DNA of 64,000 bases, taken from Ascarosepion bandense. Its lineage: Eukaryota > Mollusca > Cephalopoda > Sepiida > Sepiidae. The notes beneath the pieces were generated by a model, which made no database searches, had not been told where the DNA came from, and worked only from the letters and a program-made list of their open reading frames with translations. Of the stretch, positions 20,575-32,129 are shown piece after piece (the first letter of the stretch is position 1; each line of letters starts with the position of its first letter). The stretch covers positions 7,502,501 to 7,566,500 of the forward strand of contig JBBBDQ010001122.1 in NCBI GenBank assembly GCA_037127315.1. The letters run 5' to 3'. Position numbers and translations under genes: made by a program.

Positions 20575-20830
20575 TGAAGTATTCTTTACAGTTACCTTGA
20601 ACGGAATGACTAAAAAACTTAAAGCATATGTAATGAAGAATACAGTAAATTTAATCGGCACGGACTGGATTGAGAAATTTAATCTGTGGGATTGTCCGTT
20701 AAGTATGTTCTGTCGAAAAGCTTATATCAAGGGGCGAAGAACTAAAATCTAAATTAAAAGAAAATTTCCGGTAGTATTCTTAGAAAGTTTGGGAAAATGT
20801 ACAAAAATCAAGGCTCAGTTGCAATTAAAG
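20575..20830 (+). pseudogene. Protease C-terminal fragment of element D
   Basis: Reads LDILGEVFFTVTLNGMTKKL and NLIGTDWIEKFNLWDCPLSM, matching FKGEFVAKVTFDGK ... NLFGIDLIELFNLW of element A. It continues through the linker (KCTKIKAQLQLKDNANP) that normally leads into the reverse transcriptase, but jumps straight into integrase. Confidence 0.75.
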
Positions 20831-21345
20831 GATAATGCGAATCCCAAGGCGTTTCAACAGTTCCTCCAAGTGTATCGGATTACACCAAATCCTAATACAC
20901 CCACCGGACGCTCACCTGCTGAAGTAATGTTTGCCAGAAGGATAAGGTCGGCATTCGACAAACATATCTCGGAGCAGGCAAAGTTTAAAAAGACCATCGC
21001 GCCTTCCAGGAAACGTTATGTTTACGGAGCGAAGATGCTCTTCAAACTCTACAAGAACAATATGGCACTTTAGGAGTTGGAATTTGTAAAGCAGAGAATC
21101 GGAGACATTGTGTATATAATTCAAGGACCAAAGAACGTATATAAACGCCATCAAAATCAAATGAGGAAATGTCGTGTAAACGACACAGAGGAGTCACCAC
21201 CTGTCATCGAAGAGCCAAGTGAAGTTATTTATGAGAACTTTGAGCTTAAAGCCCCCCCCCCCCCCAAGTCTCGCCTGAAAAAAAAAGTTTGTCTAATAGG
21301 AAAAGGCAGTTTACCGATCCTCTGTGTATTGACCCCAAGAGAAAG
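20789..21345 (+). pseudogene. Integrase C-terminal fragment and tail of element D
   Basis: QQFLQVYRITPNPNTPTGRS, PAEVMFARRIRSAFDKHISE (20789-21073) and, after a stop, VKQRIGDIVYIIQGPKNVYK (21077 onward) are the C-terminal part of a Ty3/gypsy integrase. Another frame near 21320 ends FTDPLCIDPKRK before a stop, the counterpart of the CPDPKRK tail of A, B and C. The catalytic core is missing. Confidence 0.78.
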
Positions 21346-21643
21346 TAGTATGGAACAGTTTTTAAGGGGGAAAACTTTTGGAAGGTGGGTGTTGTGGGGT
21401 ATTACCAACATAAGATAATGGACTCGTCATAGGACTATATGTAGCCGAGGATTATTAACATTCGGTGCGTTGCTGAGACTCTGTGGAGACACTAGTAGCG
21501 TTTCACTGACTGACTTACAGTGCAGTATTCTCTTTTGGCTTTTCTATGTGTATATCTTGTATCGTATTGTTTTGTCTAATATATGTCTAAACTTACATGG
21601 GCGTTTGTCTTATTATTGATGGTACTAATTTAGATCCACATCA

Positions 21644-21760
21644 CCATCTATCTATTCTCTTATTATCTATTTATGCATCTATCTATTCTCTTAGAACCTA
21701 TGTATCTATTTATAAGTAGTATCTATCTATCTATCTATCTATCTATCTCATTATATTCAA

Positions 21761-21796
<36 letters not shown>

Positions 21797-21807
21797 CATT
21801 ATGTTAA

Positions 21808-21867
<60 letters not shown>

Positions 21868-21885
21868 CTCTCTCTCATTATATTC

Positions 21886-21921
<36 letters not shown>

Positions 21922-21984
21922 CTCTCATTATGTTAAAATCTATCTATCTATCTATCTATCTCTCTCTCTCTCATTTATGTTAAA

Positions 21985-22041
<57 letters not shown>

Positions 22042-22053
22042 CATTATGTTAAA

Positions 22054-22105
<52 letters not shown>

Positions 22106-22117
22106 GTTAATATTGAA

Positions 22118-22161
<44 letters not shown>

Positions 22162-22173
22162 CATTATGTTAAA

Positions 22174-22208
<35 letters not shown>

Positions 22209-22220
22209 CTCATTATGTTA

Positions 22221-22252
<32 letters not shown>

Positions 22253-22264
22253 CATTATGTTAAA

Positions 22265-22320
<56 letters not shown>

Positions 22321-22368
22321 CATTATGTTAAAATCTATCTATCTATCTATCTCTCTCATTATGTTAAA

Positions 22369-22416
<48 letters not shown>

Positions 22417-22464
22417 CTCTCATTATGTTAAAATCTATCTATCTATCTCTCTCATTATATTAAA

Positions 22465-22507
<43 letters not shown>

Positions 22508-22518
22508 ATTATGTTAAA

Positions 22519-22554
<36 letters not shown>

Positions 22555-22571
22555 CTCTCTGACCTGTTAAA

Positions 22572-22603
<32 letters not shown>

Positions 22604-22615
22604 CATTATGTTAAA

Positions 22616-22659
<44 letters not shown>

Positions 22660-22788
22660 CTCTCATTATGTTAAAATCTATCTATCTATCTATCTCTCTC
22701 ATTATGTTAAAATCTATCTATCTATCTATCTCTCTCATTATGTTAAAAATCTATCTATCTATCTATCTATCTCTCTCATTATGTTAAA

Positions 22789-22830
<42 letters not shown>

Positions 22831-22844
22831 GTCATTATGTCAAA

Positions 22845-22890
<46 letters not shown>

Positions 22891-22904
22891 GTCATTATGT
22901 CAAA

Positions 22905-22948
<44 letters not shown>

Positions 22949-22974
22949 CGTTTGTTCATATCTAAGACTTTTTA

Positions 22975-23037
<63 letters not shown>

Positions 23038-23073
23038 TCTTTTAGCATCTATCTATTTATCTATCTATCCATC
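21644..23073 (+). repeat. (ATCT)n array with TCTCTCATTATGTTAAA spacers
   Basis: About 1.4 kb of ATCT runs of varying length separated more than fifteen times by a spacer near CTCATTATGTTAAAATC, a higher-order tandem repeat. Translations of IYLS-rich open frames here are artefacts. It lies between the 3' LTR of D and the split 5' LTR of C. Confidence 0.95.
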
Positions 23074-23230
23074 TGTTATAGTGGAACATCCTGCCATCCC
23101 CGAATATAGAATGCTCTACTTTATAAAAGACGATAACTAGAGGTACGACGGTAGGAAATGTTCTTTGGCCAGCCATTTTGCGAACTCTTTTTGTCTTTTT
23201 GTATGAAAAGTTGAGCTTGGTATTTTTTAC

Positions 23231-24300
23231 GTGGAATCTTTTTTAGCCATTTTGTTTACAATGTTTTGTTTGTCTTTGTTGCTCGTCTCCTTGATTTCTG
23301 GACTATTTTGTAAAACTTTTTTTTGCGTTGTGAATGGGGAGGGGGCAAGCTCAATTATGGCTTCGTCTCTCCAGCCGTCTCCTTCTTCGGCGGGTATCCC
23401 AACAGTGACTTCTCCACGGTCGGCTTGGAACAACGTTCCTGCGAAAAAAGACGTCACTTATTACCAGGGTTTGCAGGAAAAGTTTAAGGAATATATTGTG
23501 GGAAACGAACTAATCATCATTCCCAAAGTTATCGATGTAATATCTATGAGAACGATCTCCCTGATGACGTCGGACCCAAAAATGCGTAAGTTTGTGGGCG
23601 TCAGCAGGAAAAACATGGAGGAGGCCCTGAAATACCTGAAAATTGTCCCCAAATTGCTGGTGCGACGGTCTCGTTCTATGTGAGACGTTCTTCTTAGCAC
23701 GGAAGAAGAGGCCAAAACATTGGCCGGCACAGCATTGACTGCAAAGGAAATTAGGCTCCAGACGGAGTAGATGGGCACCAGGCGGACCCGAGTGATTATC
23801 CACGGCGTGCCGCTTAGAATATCAGACCACATTGGGGCTTACTTTGCACAGTTCTGAGCTGTGGAGGAGGTGGCCCGCGTTAACAACAAATCAGGCGTAC
23901 CCACGGAAGATGTGGCGGTATACGTAGTCGTGGACAGACCGAGTTTTCTACGAATGCCAGATGTATTAATTTGTGGAGGGCGGAAACATTTTTTTGTCGG
24001 TCGAGGGGTGGAAGCCGCATTGTTGGCTTTGCGGCATGGCAGGCCATGTGACCAAAATGTGCCCCCTAAAAAAACAAGATGCCGAAGGGCAAATTCCAAC
24101 AACACCGGTGACACCGCCAACAGGATCCCCTGTAAAAACAACAGCCGTAAAGGGGAGGTGTCAGTCCGCATCCCCAGTCAGAATTACATCGTCTCCTTTC
24201 CCCACACCCCCTTGCAACCAGTAACTCCTTTTCCCAAACACTCTTCTCTTCCAGAACCCCCCCAACTCATCCTGAATCTCCCTCCTCCCAAATGAAAACA
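23231..24300 (+). pseudogene. ORF1 of the Tx1/L1-like LINE
   Basis: Open in pieces: 23231-23683 (150 aa; SAWNNVPAKKDVTYYQGLQE, DPKMRKFVGVSRKNMEEALK), then shifted frames with RTRVIIHGVPLRISDHIGAY and MPDVLICGGRKHFFV. The zinc knuckle CWLCGMAGHVTKMC (C-x2-C-x4-H-x4-C) follows at about 24019-24060, then a Pro/Ser/Thr-rich end. The order RNA-binding region, basic stretch, knuckle is what is known for Tx1-type ORF1, an RNA chaperone that packages the LINE transcript. Frameshifts near 23690, 23770 and 24000 break it. Confidence 0.78.
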
Positions 24301-24840
24301 CCCTCCACTAGCAATATCAAACCCTCCTCTAGCAATAGAGAAAAGAAGAAGAAAAGGGATAATCCCTTTAAAAGAGTGGATATCTGTCGAATAGACAGGT
24401 CGGCCTAAGAGAGGGACCTGCCCTCTCAGAAAAGAACCCTCCTAAGGCCATTATTTAAGTTGACAACCAATTTACCGCAAGCCCCCGGAGTTTTAATACC
24501 CGCAAGGAATACAGGGAGCAATCTAAAGGCGTGGGGCTTCATCCAGGGAGCAGTGGAAGAGTTCCCCAAAGTAAAAATGGAGCAAACAGGGACCAAATAC
24601 CTGCAGAAACTTTCTAGTTTTTGTTCTAGGTGGGTCACTATCATTCTCCACCCCTCATTTTATAGGGTTGTAAAGCTAACGTTTTCCACGGCGTTGGCGG
24701 CATTGTCTTGGACGGACGAATTATGTCCAATATTGGTACTGGTAGCCTAGGACAATCCGTCGGGTTCCCTACTGCCATAGATTTCCGTCCTGTATGTGAC
24801 CAGGAGTAATTTTTTGCTTTCTCTTTATAGGTCTAAAAGA

Positions 24841-27800
24841 TGTCAATTAAGTTAGCCAGCTTGGATGCGAAAGGCCTTAGGGATCGGTGTAAGGCTGCCC
24901 GCCTGCTTCGGGTTCTCTTGTTCTTCGGTGCGGATGTCGCCGCGATCCAAGAGACTCACTTTGTTTGCAAGGCCGATGCCTGTGAGCTGTCAAACGACTT
25001 TGTCGTCTATTCAGCACATGGGAACCGGCTGGCTAGAGGAGTTACTGGTTAAGCGTACACTGGACGCGAAGGTGGATCTTGTCCATGTCAGTGCCGAGGG
25101 CCGGCTGATCGTGGCCGATATTGCAGTGAAAAGCAATGCGTTTCGACTGGTTGCGGTTTATGCGCCCAACGACCGGGAGGAGCGCGTCTCGTTTTTTCGG
25201 CGGTTGGAGCCCTTTCTGGTGGATTCAGGACTGGAATGCCATCCTGGACCACAAGCTGGATAGAGGGCGGGGAGCTAAGGGGAAGGCACCTGATCGTAGC
25301 TTGGTTGATCTCATCGAAGAGTTCAGGCTCGTCGATAGATACCGGGTCGATCACAAGTGTGGGAGAATGTGGACGTGGGATAATAGTTGGCCTTCTACCC
25401 GGGTAACTAGCCATCTGGATAGAATGTTAGTTCGTGAAGCCGACATAGATCTTTTAGATTGTCCCACGTTCCACTGGTTAGACTCCTCGGACCACAAACT
25501 TGTTTGTGCCCGGGTAAATTTAGAAAATAGGCCTAGAATGGCTGGTTACTGGAAGTTCAACTTGTCCTTACTGGGCAAGCGGGACTTCCGGTGCCAGCTA
25601 ATTAATTTAGTGCAGCTTTAACAGGGGGAGACATTGGGAATAAGTGGTGGGAGAATCTTAAGAATAGTATTAGGTCTTTCACCACCAAGTTCAGCAAACG
25701 GCTTAAACTAGATAAGGCTGACAAGATGAAAACACTTAGAGCTAATTACTCCCGGGCGGTGGCTGGTGGGGATCCACTAGAGATAGCTATAGCTAAGGAG
25801 AACCTGGAGCGGTCGAATAGCAATCGTTACATGGGCTAGGTGATTAGACATAGGTTAAGCAAAATGTCTTTCAAAGCTGTGAACATGGGCGCAGAACTAC
25901 GCAAGGAAGAGATTCGCCGAGGCGGCGACCGGTATATTCGAGAGGTTCGCAACCCGGAAGGAAATACTTTTCGGTCGACTGACGACATGTGCAAGGCGTT
26001 TCGGTGGCATTTCGAGATCCTGTTTACCAAGGAGCCTGGTCTCCGTGATGAGGAGATTTGCAGCTATTTAGCTGACTTCCTCTGGCTTTTACCGGTTGAT
26101 GCAGCTAGCTGCGAGAGAGAGATTACGGAGGGCGAAGTCTACGCGGCGCCGAAGAAGGTCGGCAGAAACAAATCGCCGGGTCTCGATGGTTTGCCCTATG
26201 AATTGTACTTGAGGCTGTCGCACATCTTTGTACCGATTTTGACTGTCATGTTCAACAACTGGTTCCGGCAGGGGTCCATCCCCAAACGGTTCACTAGGGG
26301 TGTGATCACACTGTTGAAAAAAGGCAAGAATGTAGGGAAGAAGTTAGAGGGTTACCAGCCCATAATTCTGCTAAACACAGAGTTAAAGATTTTTGGGGAC
26401 CTGAGCAGACTTGTGCTGTGAAAGGCCAAACAATGCAGAGCAACCCGCATCTGATCAATTTGGATTAGTCCAAGGCATTTGATAGGGTTGACCATCGTTA
26501 CTTGGCGGCTGTCCTGCAGGCCGCTGGATTCGAAACCAACTTCCCCGCTGTATTAATCCCCTACGGCTGTGGTACAGGTGAACGGAAAGTTGTCGGGCGT
26601 TCTGGCGTTGTCTAGGTCGCTTCGACAGGGTTGTCAACTGTCGCCTCTACTTTATGCTTTGGCGTTGGAACCGCTCCTTTGCCGGCTAAAGGACAGGGCG
26701 TGCAGTCCGGCCCTACGTGGAATCGCTGTCCCTGGTGGTACTCGAACCAGGGTTTCCGCGTACGCCGATGACGTCACCACTTTTCTGTCCTCCAGAAGTG
26801 ACATAGAGGTGGTACAGAAGGCACTTGAACGGTACGAACAGGTGACAGAGGCCAAGATTAACCGCAACAAGTCGTCCGGCTTGCGGTTAGGTGCCTGGAA
26901 GTGTGTTACCCTCCCGGGGCCCTTCGATTGGACAGACGGTCCTGTCCGCATTCGTGGAGAAAAATTGGTCTGAAGTACTGGCAAAGGTCGACGCGTTGGT
27001 CGAAATTTGGCGTCGAAGGAATTTGTGCTTAAAGAGTTTGGCTGAGGCGTGTGCTACATACGTCTTTCTCATTATCCTTTACTGGTTGTCAGTACTTCCA
27101 CTTTGTAAATGGCATTGGGAGGCAATCGAGCGTTTGCTATTCTCCCTTCTGTGGAGAGGACGCAAACACTACGTCGACAAACGTGTCTGTTACCAACGAC
27201 CGTGTCATGGGTGGCTGGGAATGCCGTACCTGATGGGTCATAAGGTCGCGTCAAGGTTGGTTTTTCTCAGGCGAGCGATTTTTGAAGACTAATTACTGAG
27301 GGGGATAGTGAGGGACATGTTCCCTAGCCTTACTATCACTCCCTCCATCTCGAGGTGGTGCCGTAAGCCTTAAAGACGATCGAGTTTTCCCATGAATGTC
27401 TGGAAGCCTTGCTGGCCATTCCACGGACCAGTGACCTTTTCACAGCCTAGGTGAGTCTTCTATCGTGGGTTAGTGGAAGGCGTCGCAAAGGATTCATTAC
27501 GTAATGTGCTCCGCTTGTCGGAAGATGAGTTTCGCTCGTTCTGGTCTTTGGCGCTAAGCAACGCTGAGTTTTCGCTCACCTGGCGATTGGTTGGGAATCG
27601 GTTGCCTCTCAATGACAAGGCCTTCACATGGGGCCTGGCGGATTTGCCAAATTGTGAACGCTGCAATCTTGGCTTGGAAGTAACGGCTTCGCACGCCTTC
27701 TATCATTGTTCGCAGGTTCACCCTCTATGGGAGCGTGTCGGCGAGTTGACTGCTAGTATTGCGCCGCGAGAGCTTGTGCTCATTGATCGTGCATTTGCCT

Positions 27801-27960
27801 ACGACAATGTGTCGACCCCGCTTTCTGGGATGAAGCGTATGGGGTTTCTGTTGCTGCTATCCACGGCTCGAATGGAGATTTGGACGACGCAAACGGAGGA
27901 AGTCTTGCGAGATCAGCGTCTTTCACATCAGGATCTGATCTGATATTTTGAGCTGATGCT
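24841..27960 (+). pseudogene. ORF2 of the Tx1/L1-like LINE (endonuclease and reverse transcriptase)
   Basis: Endonuclease start MSIKLASLDAKGLRDRCKAA (24840), AAIQETHFVCK with the catalytic Glu, LVAVYAPNDREER, then SSDHKLVCARVN (about 25480), the terminal SDH motif. RT: KSPGLDGLPYELYLRLS, LKIF, SKAFDRVDHRYLAAV (26470, after an in-frame stop), SLRQGCQLSPLLYALALEPL (26640) and AYADDVTTFLSS active site (26760). The C-terminus contains CERCNLGLEVTASHAFYHC (27655-27711), a zinc-binding pattern common at LINE ends. Stops or frameshifts at about 25050, 25620, 25838, 26420, 26970 and 27290 inactivate it. Confidence 0.87.
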
Positions 27961-28740
27961 CAAAATAAGGATTAGAACTAATTGGAAACGGTAGGTAAAT
28001 GTGGTGAGCCTGGTTCGCGTGACGGGACTAGCCTTTATTTTCTCTTTTAAATCTGTTGGTTACATCGGGGTGGATTCCTTTGGACCCCTCTCCTTGTTAT
28101 GGTAGCTCTCTTTTGTGTACCTAGTTAATGTGAATGAATGTGATCCTAGCTGGTACCCGGCTTTCTCTTTTGCTATGATCCAAGTCGAGATTCCCAACCT
28201 GCCCAGTTTGTTTCGGCCTCCTTTTATCTCGGCTGGTTCAGCCTTTTATTGTCCCATTCAATTAATTGTTCCCCACACCCGCTCCTTTAGCAAGTGTGCT
28301 TCTTGATTTCGCCGTTTGGCGGAATACAGCGGCCACTCTTTTTGGGATGAACGGGTCTTACTAACATTGTTTATTATTTTAGTTTAAAAAGATTTGTTGT
28401 ATTTTTAGTTTGTTTTTTGGGTTTCATCCCCCTCCTATAATTTCATCTTTTATTAAATGTTTTAAATTATATATTATACTGTATATAAATACATTTTTAT
28501 TGTCATGGGTTTTCCCCCTTCTTTTAGGTGTCCCTTGTAAATATGTGGTATTGTGGTGTCTGAAGGATTGGGAGATGATGGATGGGTTCTTGTGGTGAAT
28601 GTGCAAATTGGAATGAGTGATTGGGTCGTGATAGTGTTTAGCTAGTTATAGGATAGTTCAGTGAGTACCAACCTATACCCCTCCCTTTTTCGGCCTTGTG
28701 CCACAATTTTGTAAATTTTACAAAATAAATATTGAAAAAG

Positions 28741-28919
28741 GTCATAGGTGAAGGCATTCACTATTCGATAGTCGATTCGGATCCAACCCGTGGCCTTGCC
28801 TATATGTGTATTATTGTTAATTGTACCTTAGTACAATAAATCTGTATTTCTTATTCCTGGTGTGGAGTTCCATTCTTCAACTGATCATTTTATACTGTAT
28901 TTCTTTTCGGGATATATCA
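28741..28919 (+). repeat. Right part of the split 5' LTR of element C
   Basis: From GGTCATAGGTGAAGGCATTC through AATAAATCTG (poly(A) signal) to GATATATCA. Added to 23074-23160 this gives only about 266 bp, like the module-free LTR of B. The 3' LTR of C is 719 bp. Confidence 0.85.
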
Positions 28920-29108
28920 GTTTGGCGACGAGGATGACTGTCACCTGATACCAGTTTGGCGAACTAGGAAATTTACCACCGGATATCAATTCGCGACAAA
29001 AAAATCAAATTCACACAGAAATTGCAGTTGTAGAATAAGGATTTGAACCCTAAGGAAATACAACCGTATTAAACGAGGAGTCGTAAAATATGAACCTTCA
29101 ACAGTGAC

Positions 29109-29110
29109 GA

Positions 29111-29163
<53 letters not shown>
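29109..29163. repeat. (AT)n microsatellite in the leader of element C
   Basis: About 27 AT dinucleotides between the primer-binding site and gag; not present at the same place in element A. Confidence 0.9.
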
Positions 29164-29165
<2 letters not shown>

Positions 29166-29299
29166 TAAATTAAAGTAAGAAGTAGTTTTTTGTACCCCAC
29201 TCATAAAAAAACTACGTTTTTTTCTTGCCAAAGTTTTAACTTATTGGTCAACTGTATGGTTTAATTTTTATCTTTCTATATACATATTTTGGTGTGTAG

Positions 29300-30180
29300 G
29301 AAACATAGAACAATTAGCAGAATGTATGAAAACGCTATGCGTAGCGGTTCAACAGCTAATACATCAACAGCAAAGCCAACAAAATGTTTTGCAAAAAATA
29401 TTGTTAAAGCAAGGCGAACCAAAGGAAGGTTCCAGAATTTTCTCTGCGCGGGGGTGGGTATAGCAAACTTTTTCAGAATTTTTGTACAAACCTGAGGAAT
29501 GAATAACTTTTCCTGCGTACTTTAAAAGGCACGAGACAATTTTATCAAAAGGGTGCAAATCATGGACCGATGAAGAAAAAAATTATACTTTTGTTAGAAA
29601 AAATCAGGAAAATACGAAGTACACGAACTTCATTTTGCCAAAGAAACCAGAAGAGATTTCGTTTGACGAAACGGTTGAAATATTACCGAAAATGTTTGGT
29701 GAAATGGACAGTTTTTCATACGCGGTATAAATGCTTAAATATCGTGAAAGAAGAGGACGAAGACTTTGTTGCATACGCTGGGAAAGTTAACTCTCAATGT
29801 GAACGTTTTAAAATTATAGAAATCAAGGAAGAAGTTTAAATGCCTAATTTTTGTACAAGGTTTAACGGCACCTAAGAACAAGGAAGTTCGTTCAAGAATT
29901 TTAGCAATGTTGAAGCATGATACGGATATAACTTTACAGAAAGTATCGGAGGAATGCCAAAAATTGGTTAATATTAAACGGGATAATTTATGCATTAAAG
30001 AAAATTAAGTGTTGCCTGAATACATAAAGTAAAGCAACGTGTCTACAAAGAAGAAAGACCATACTGTAAACCATGTGGCAACACTAACCATGCTAGAAGT
30101 AAGTGTTATTTTACAAATAAAATGTTTTGAATGTGCGCAAAAGGAGCACAAGGCAGTAATGTGTAAAGAAAAATTATCGA
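29300..30180 (+). pseudogene. gag of element C
   Basis: N-terminus EQLAECMKTLCVAVQQLIHQ runs uninterrupted into LLKQGEPKEGS, which shows where the insertion in gag of A lies. The capsid part follows in several frames (FDETVEILPKMFG, TRYKCLNIVKEEDEDFVAYA, VNSQCERFKI). Two nucleocapsid knuckles are intact as motifs at 30065-30165: CKPCGNTNHARSKC and, after a stop, CFECAQKEHKAVMC. Stops at about 29838 and 30007 break it. Confidence 0.82.
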
Positions 30181-30229
30181 AAGCCTAAACGGATAAATAC
30201 TGTTTTAGATAAAAAAAAGTTACGAAGGA

Positions 30230-30500
30230 TTTGGGTACAAGAAAGTACGTAGACATTAAGTTAAATGGTTCGAAATATCACTTGTTTGCTTGATACCGGG
30301 AGTGACATTTCCACAATTGACGAAAATACCTGGAGAAAAATAGGCGACCAGAGTTGCAAAACACTAAGAAAATTGCGAGACGCATTTCGGGTAACAAGTT
30401 GAAATTCAAGGGTGAATTTTTCTCAAAGTTAGCGGTAGACAGCAAAATCCACAAAACTAAAATCTATGTGAATTCGCGAAAAATGCAAATTTATTTGGCA
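30230..30500 (+). pseudogene. Protease of element C
   Basis: Reads YVDIKLNG, then shifted CLLDTGSDISTIDENTW-like sequence near 30285 with the aspartic protease triad, and KIARRISGNKLKFKGEF near 30370. Several single-base shifts. Confidence 0.78.
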
Positions 30501-30653
30501 TTGATTTAATTGTATAATTTAATTTATAGGAGGAACCCATGAATACGTTTTGTAGGAAAATAAATCCGTCGAATATAGGAAAGTCTAAACAGACAGAAAA
30601 ATTTGTGAAAATTTGAAGAATGAATTTACTGAATTCTTTTCGGATGAACTTGG

Positions 30654-31960
30654 TTGCCTGTACGCACAGAAGTGAAATTTGAACTAAAGGATGATATAAA
30701 ACCGGTATTCAAACCGAAAAGAAAAGTTCCCTTTGCATCGTTAGAGACGATAGCTAAAGAGTTACAGAGATTAGAGGACAACGGAGTAATTAAAAAGGTA
30801 GATTACTCTGAGTGGGCATCACCTACAGTCTACGTAAAAAAGAGAAATAATAAAATAAGAGTTTGTGCGAATTTCTTAACCGGAATGAATGAATTTTTAA
30901 AGGATCACACGTATTCACTCCCCACACAGGAGGAGATATTTTCAAGGTTGAATGGTGGCAAAATCTTTTCGAAAATTGATTTGTCAGAAGCTTATCTACA
31001 AGTCAAGGTCGAGGAGGAATATTCGAAATATTTAACCATCAACACCCACAGAGGATTGTATAGGTTGAAACGTTTACCGTTCGGTTTGAAGATAGCACCG
31101 AGCGTATTTCAACAAATTATGGATACGATGTTGTCGGGCCTAGATTATGCAATGGCATACTTGGACGTCATATTGATAAAAAGTGAAAATGTGGAAGTAC
31201 ATAAAATCCATGTCCGTGAAGTTTTCAAAATAATTAGGAATTATGGATTCAAGGTAGGACTTGAAAAGTGCGAGTTCTGTATGGATAAGATCGAATATTA
31301 AGGCCAAATAATTGATCATAAAGAAAGAAAACCTAATCCAAACAGAACTGAAGCGATAAAAAATATGCCTACTCCGGATAACGTGACTAAGTTACAGTCA
31401 TCTCAGGGCCTTGCAAATTACTACAGTTTATATATTCCTAATATGCATGATTTAAGAGCACCATTAAACAAATTATTAGAAAGAAACATGGTTTTGGAGA
31501 AGGGAATGCGACGAAGCATTTAAAAATTAAAAAGGGTGCTTATTGTCGGATTTAGCTTTAGTGCACTTTGATCCAAATAAAAATTAATTGTACCGTCGGA
31601 TGCGAGTGAATATGGCATAGGAGCTGTTCTTTTACAACAATTCGAGGATGGCGTAACAAAACTTATCGCTCAAACCTCGAGAGCATTGCTTCCAGCGGAA
31701 AGAAATTATAGTCAGATAGAGAAGGAAACGCTAGCTATAATTTATGCTGTGAAAAAATTTCACAGATTCATTTATGGAAGATCGTTCGTGCTTCAAACCG
31801 ACCATAAACCGTTATTGTCGATTTTGGGGTTCGGAAAAAGGATTACCTACTCATTGTGCAAACAGGTTGCAAAGATGTAATTTTATTAAATTACAATTCT
31901 TTTAAGATGCAGTTTATTCCGTCTAAGAAAATTGCCCACGCGGATTGTCTTTCAGGACTA
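30654..31960 (+). pseudogene. Reverse transcriptase and RNase H of element C
   Basis: A 215-residue open stretch (30654-31301) covers the RT fingers and palm: KFELKDDIKPVFKPKRKVPF, GGKIFSKIDLSEAYLQVKV with the first catalytic Asp, and PFGLKIAPSVFQQIMDTMLS. The active site reads MAYLDVILIKS: the second Asp of YLDD is Val, which should abolish polymerisation. It stops at 31301 within KIEY (the glycine-containing LGQ follows). The RNase H part is at 31600-31960 (LLPAERNYSQIEKETLAIIY, TDHKPLLSI), with frameshifts. Confidence 0.9.
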
Positions 31961-32129
31961 ATCCCGAACAACCCTGAGTTGTTAGTGGAAACAGTGATAG
32001 CAGCGTCAAAAGAAGAGAAAGGACTTGCGGATGTACTGGTGAACACCGTTAGAGTATTACCGGTAATGCTGGAGGAAATTAAGAAAATTTCAAAGATGAT
32101 TAAACAAGTGAAATGAAACACTACTGTAT

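Larger units (their letters stand above)
19429..21643 (+). mobile_element. Ty3/gypsy retrotransposon D, internally deleted and scrambled
   Basis: LTRs 19429-19676 and 21390-21643 (TGTTGTGGGG ... CACATCA), with a true 5-bp target-site duplication CCATC at 19424-19428 and 21644-21648. A primer-binding region starts TGGCGTCGAAG (about 19679). Between 19680 and 20000 several similar blocks repeat (CACATCAACTGGCGTC-like, four to five times). The coding remains are a Gln-rich gag start, a reverse transcriptase N-terminal piece, a protease C-terminal piece and an integrase C-terminal piece, in that order. LTRs are distinct from the A and B/C families but share TGTT-GTGG-type beginnings. Confidence 0.88.
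23161..28740 (+). mobile_element. Tx1/L1-like LINE inserted in the 5' LTR of element C
   Basis: A nearly full-length two-ORF non-LTR retrotransposon: 5' UTR to about 23230, ORF1 with zinc knuckle, ORF2 with AP endonuclease, reverse transcriptase and a C-terminal CCHC-like motif, and a 3' UTR of about 780 bp. The 3' UTR ends TTTTGTAAATTTTACAAAATA then AATATTGAAAAA. It is visibly richer in G and C than its surroundings. No clear target-site duplication is visible. Many stops and frameshifts mark it as inactive. Confidence 0.85.

Noticed and set aside
21801..23140. Long open frames translating to IYLSIYLS repeats
   Set aside because: They are read-through of (ATCT)n microsatellite, which has no stop in one frame. 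The same happens at 15571, 18888 and 33906. No start context, domain or composition supports a protein.
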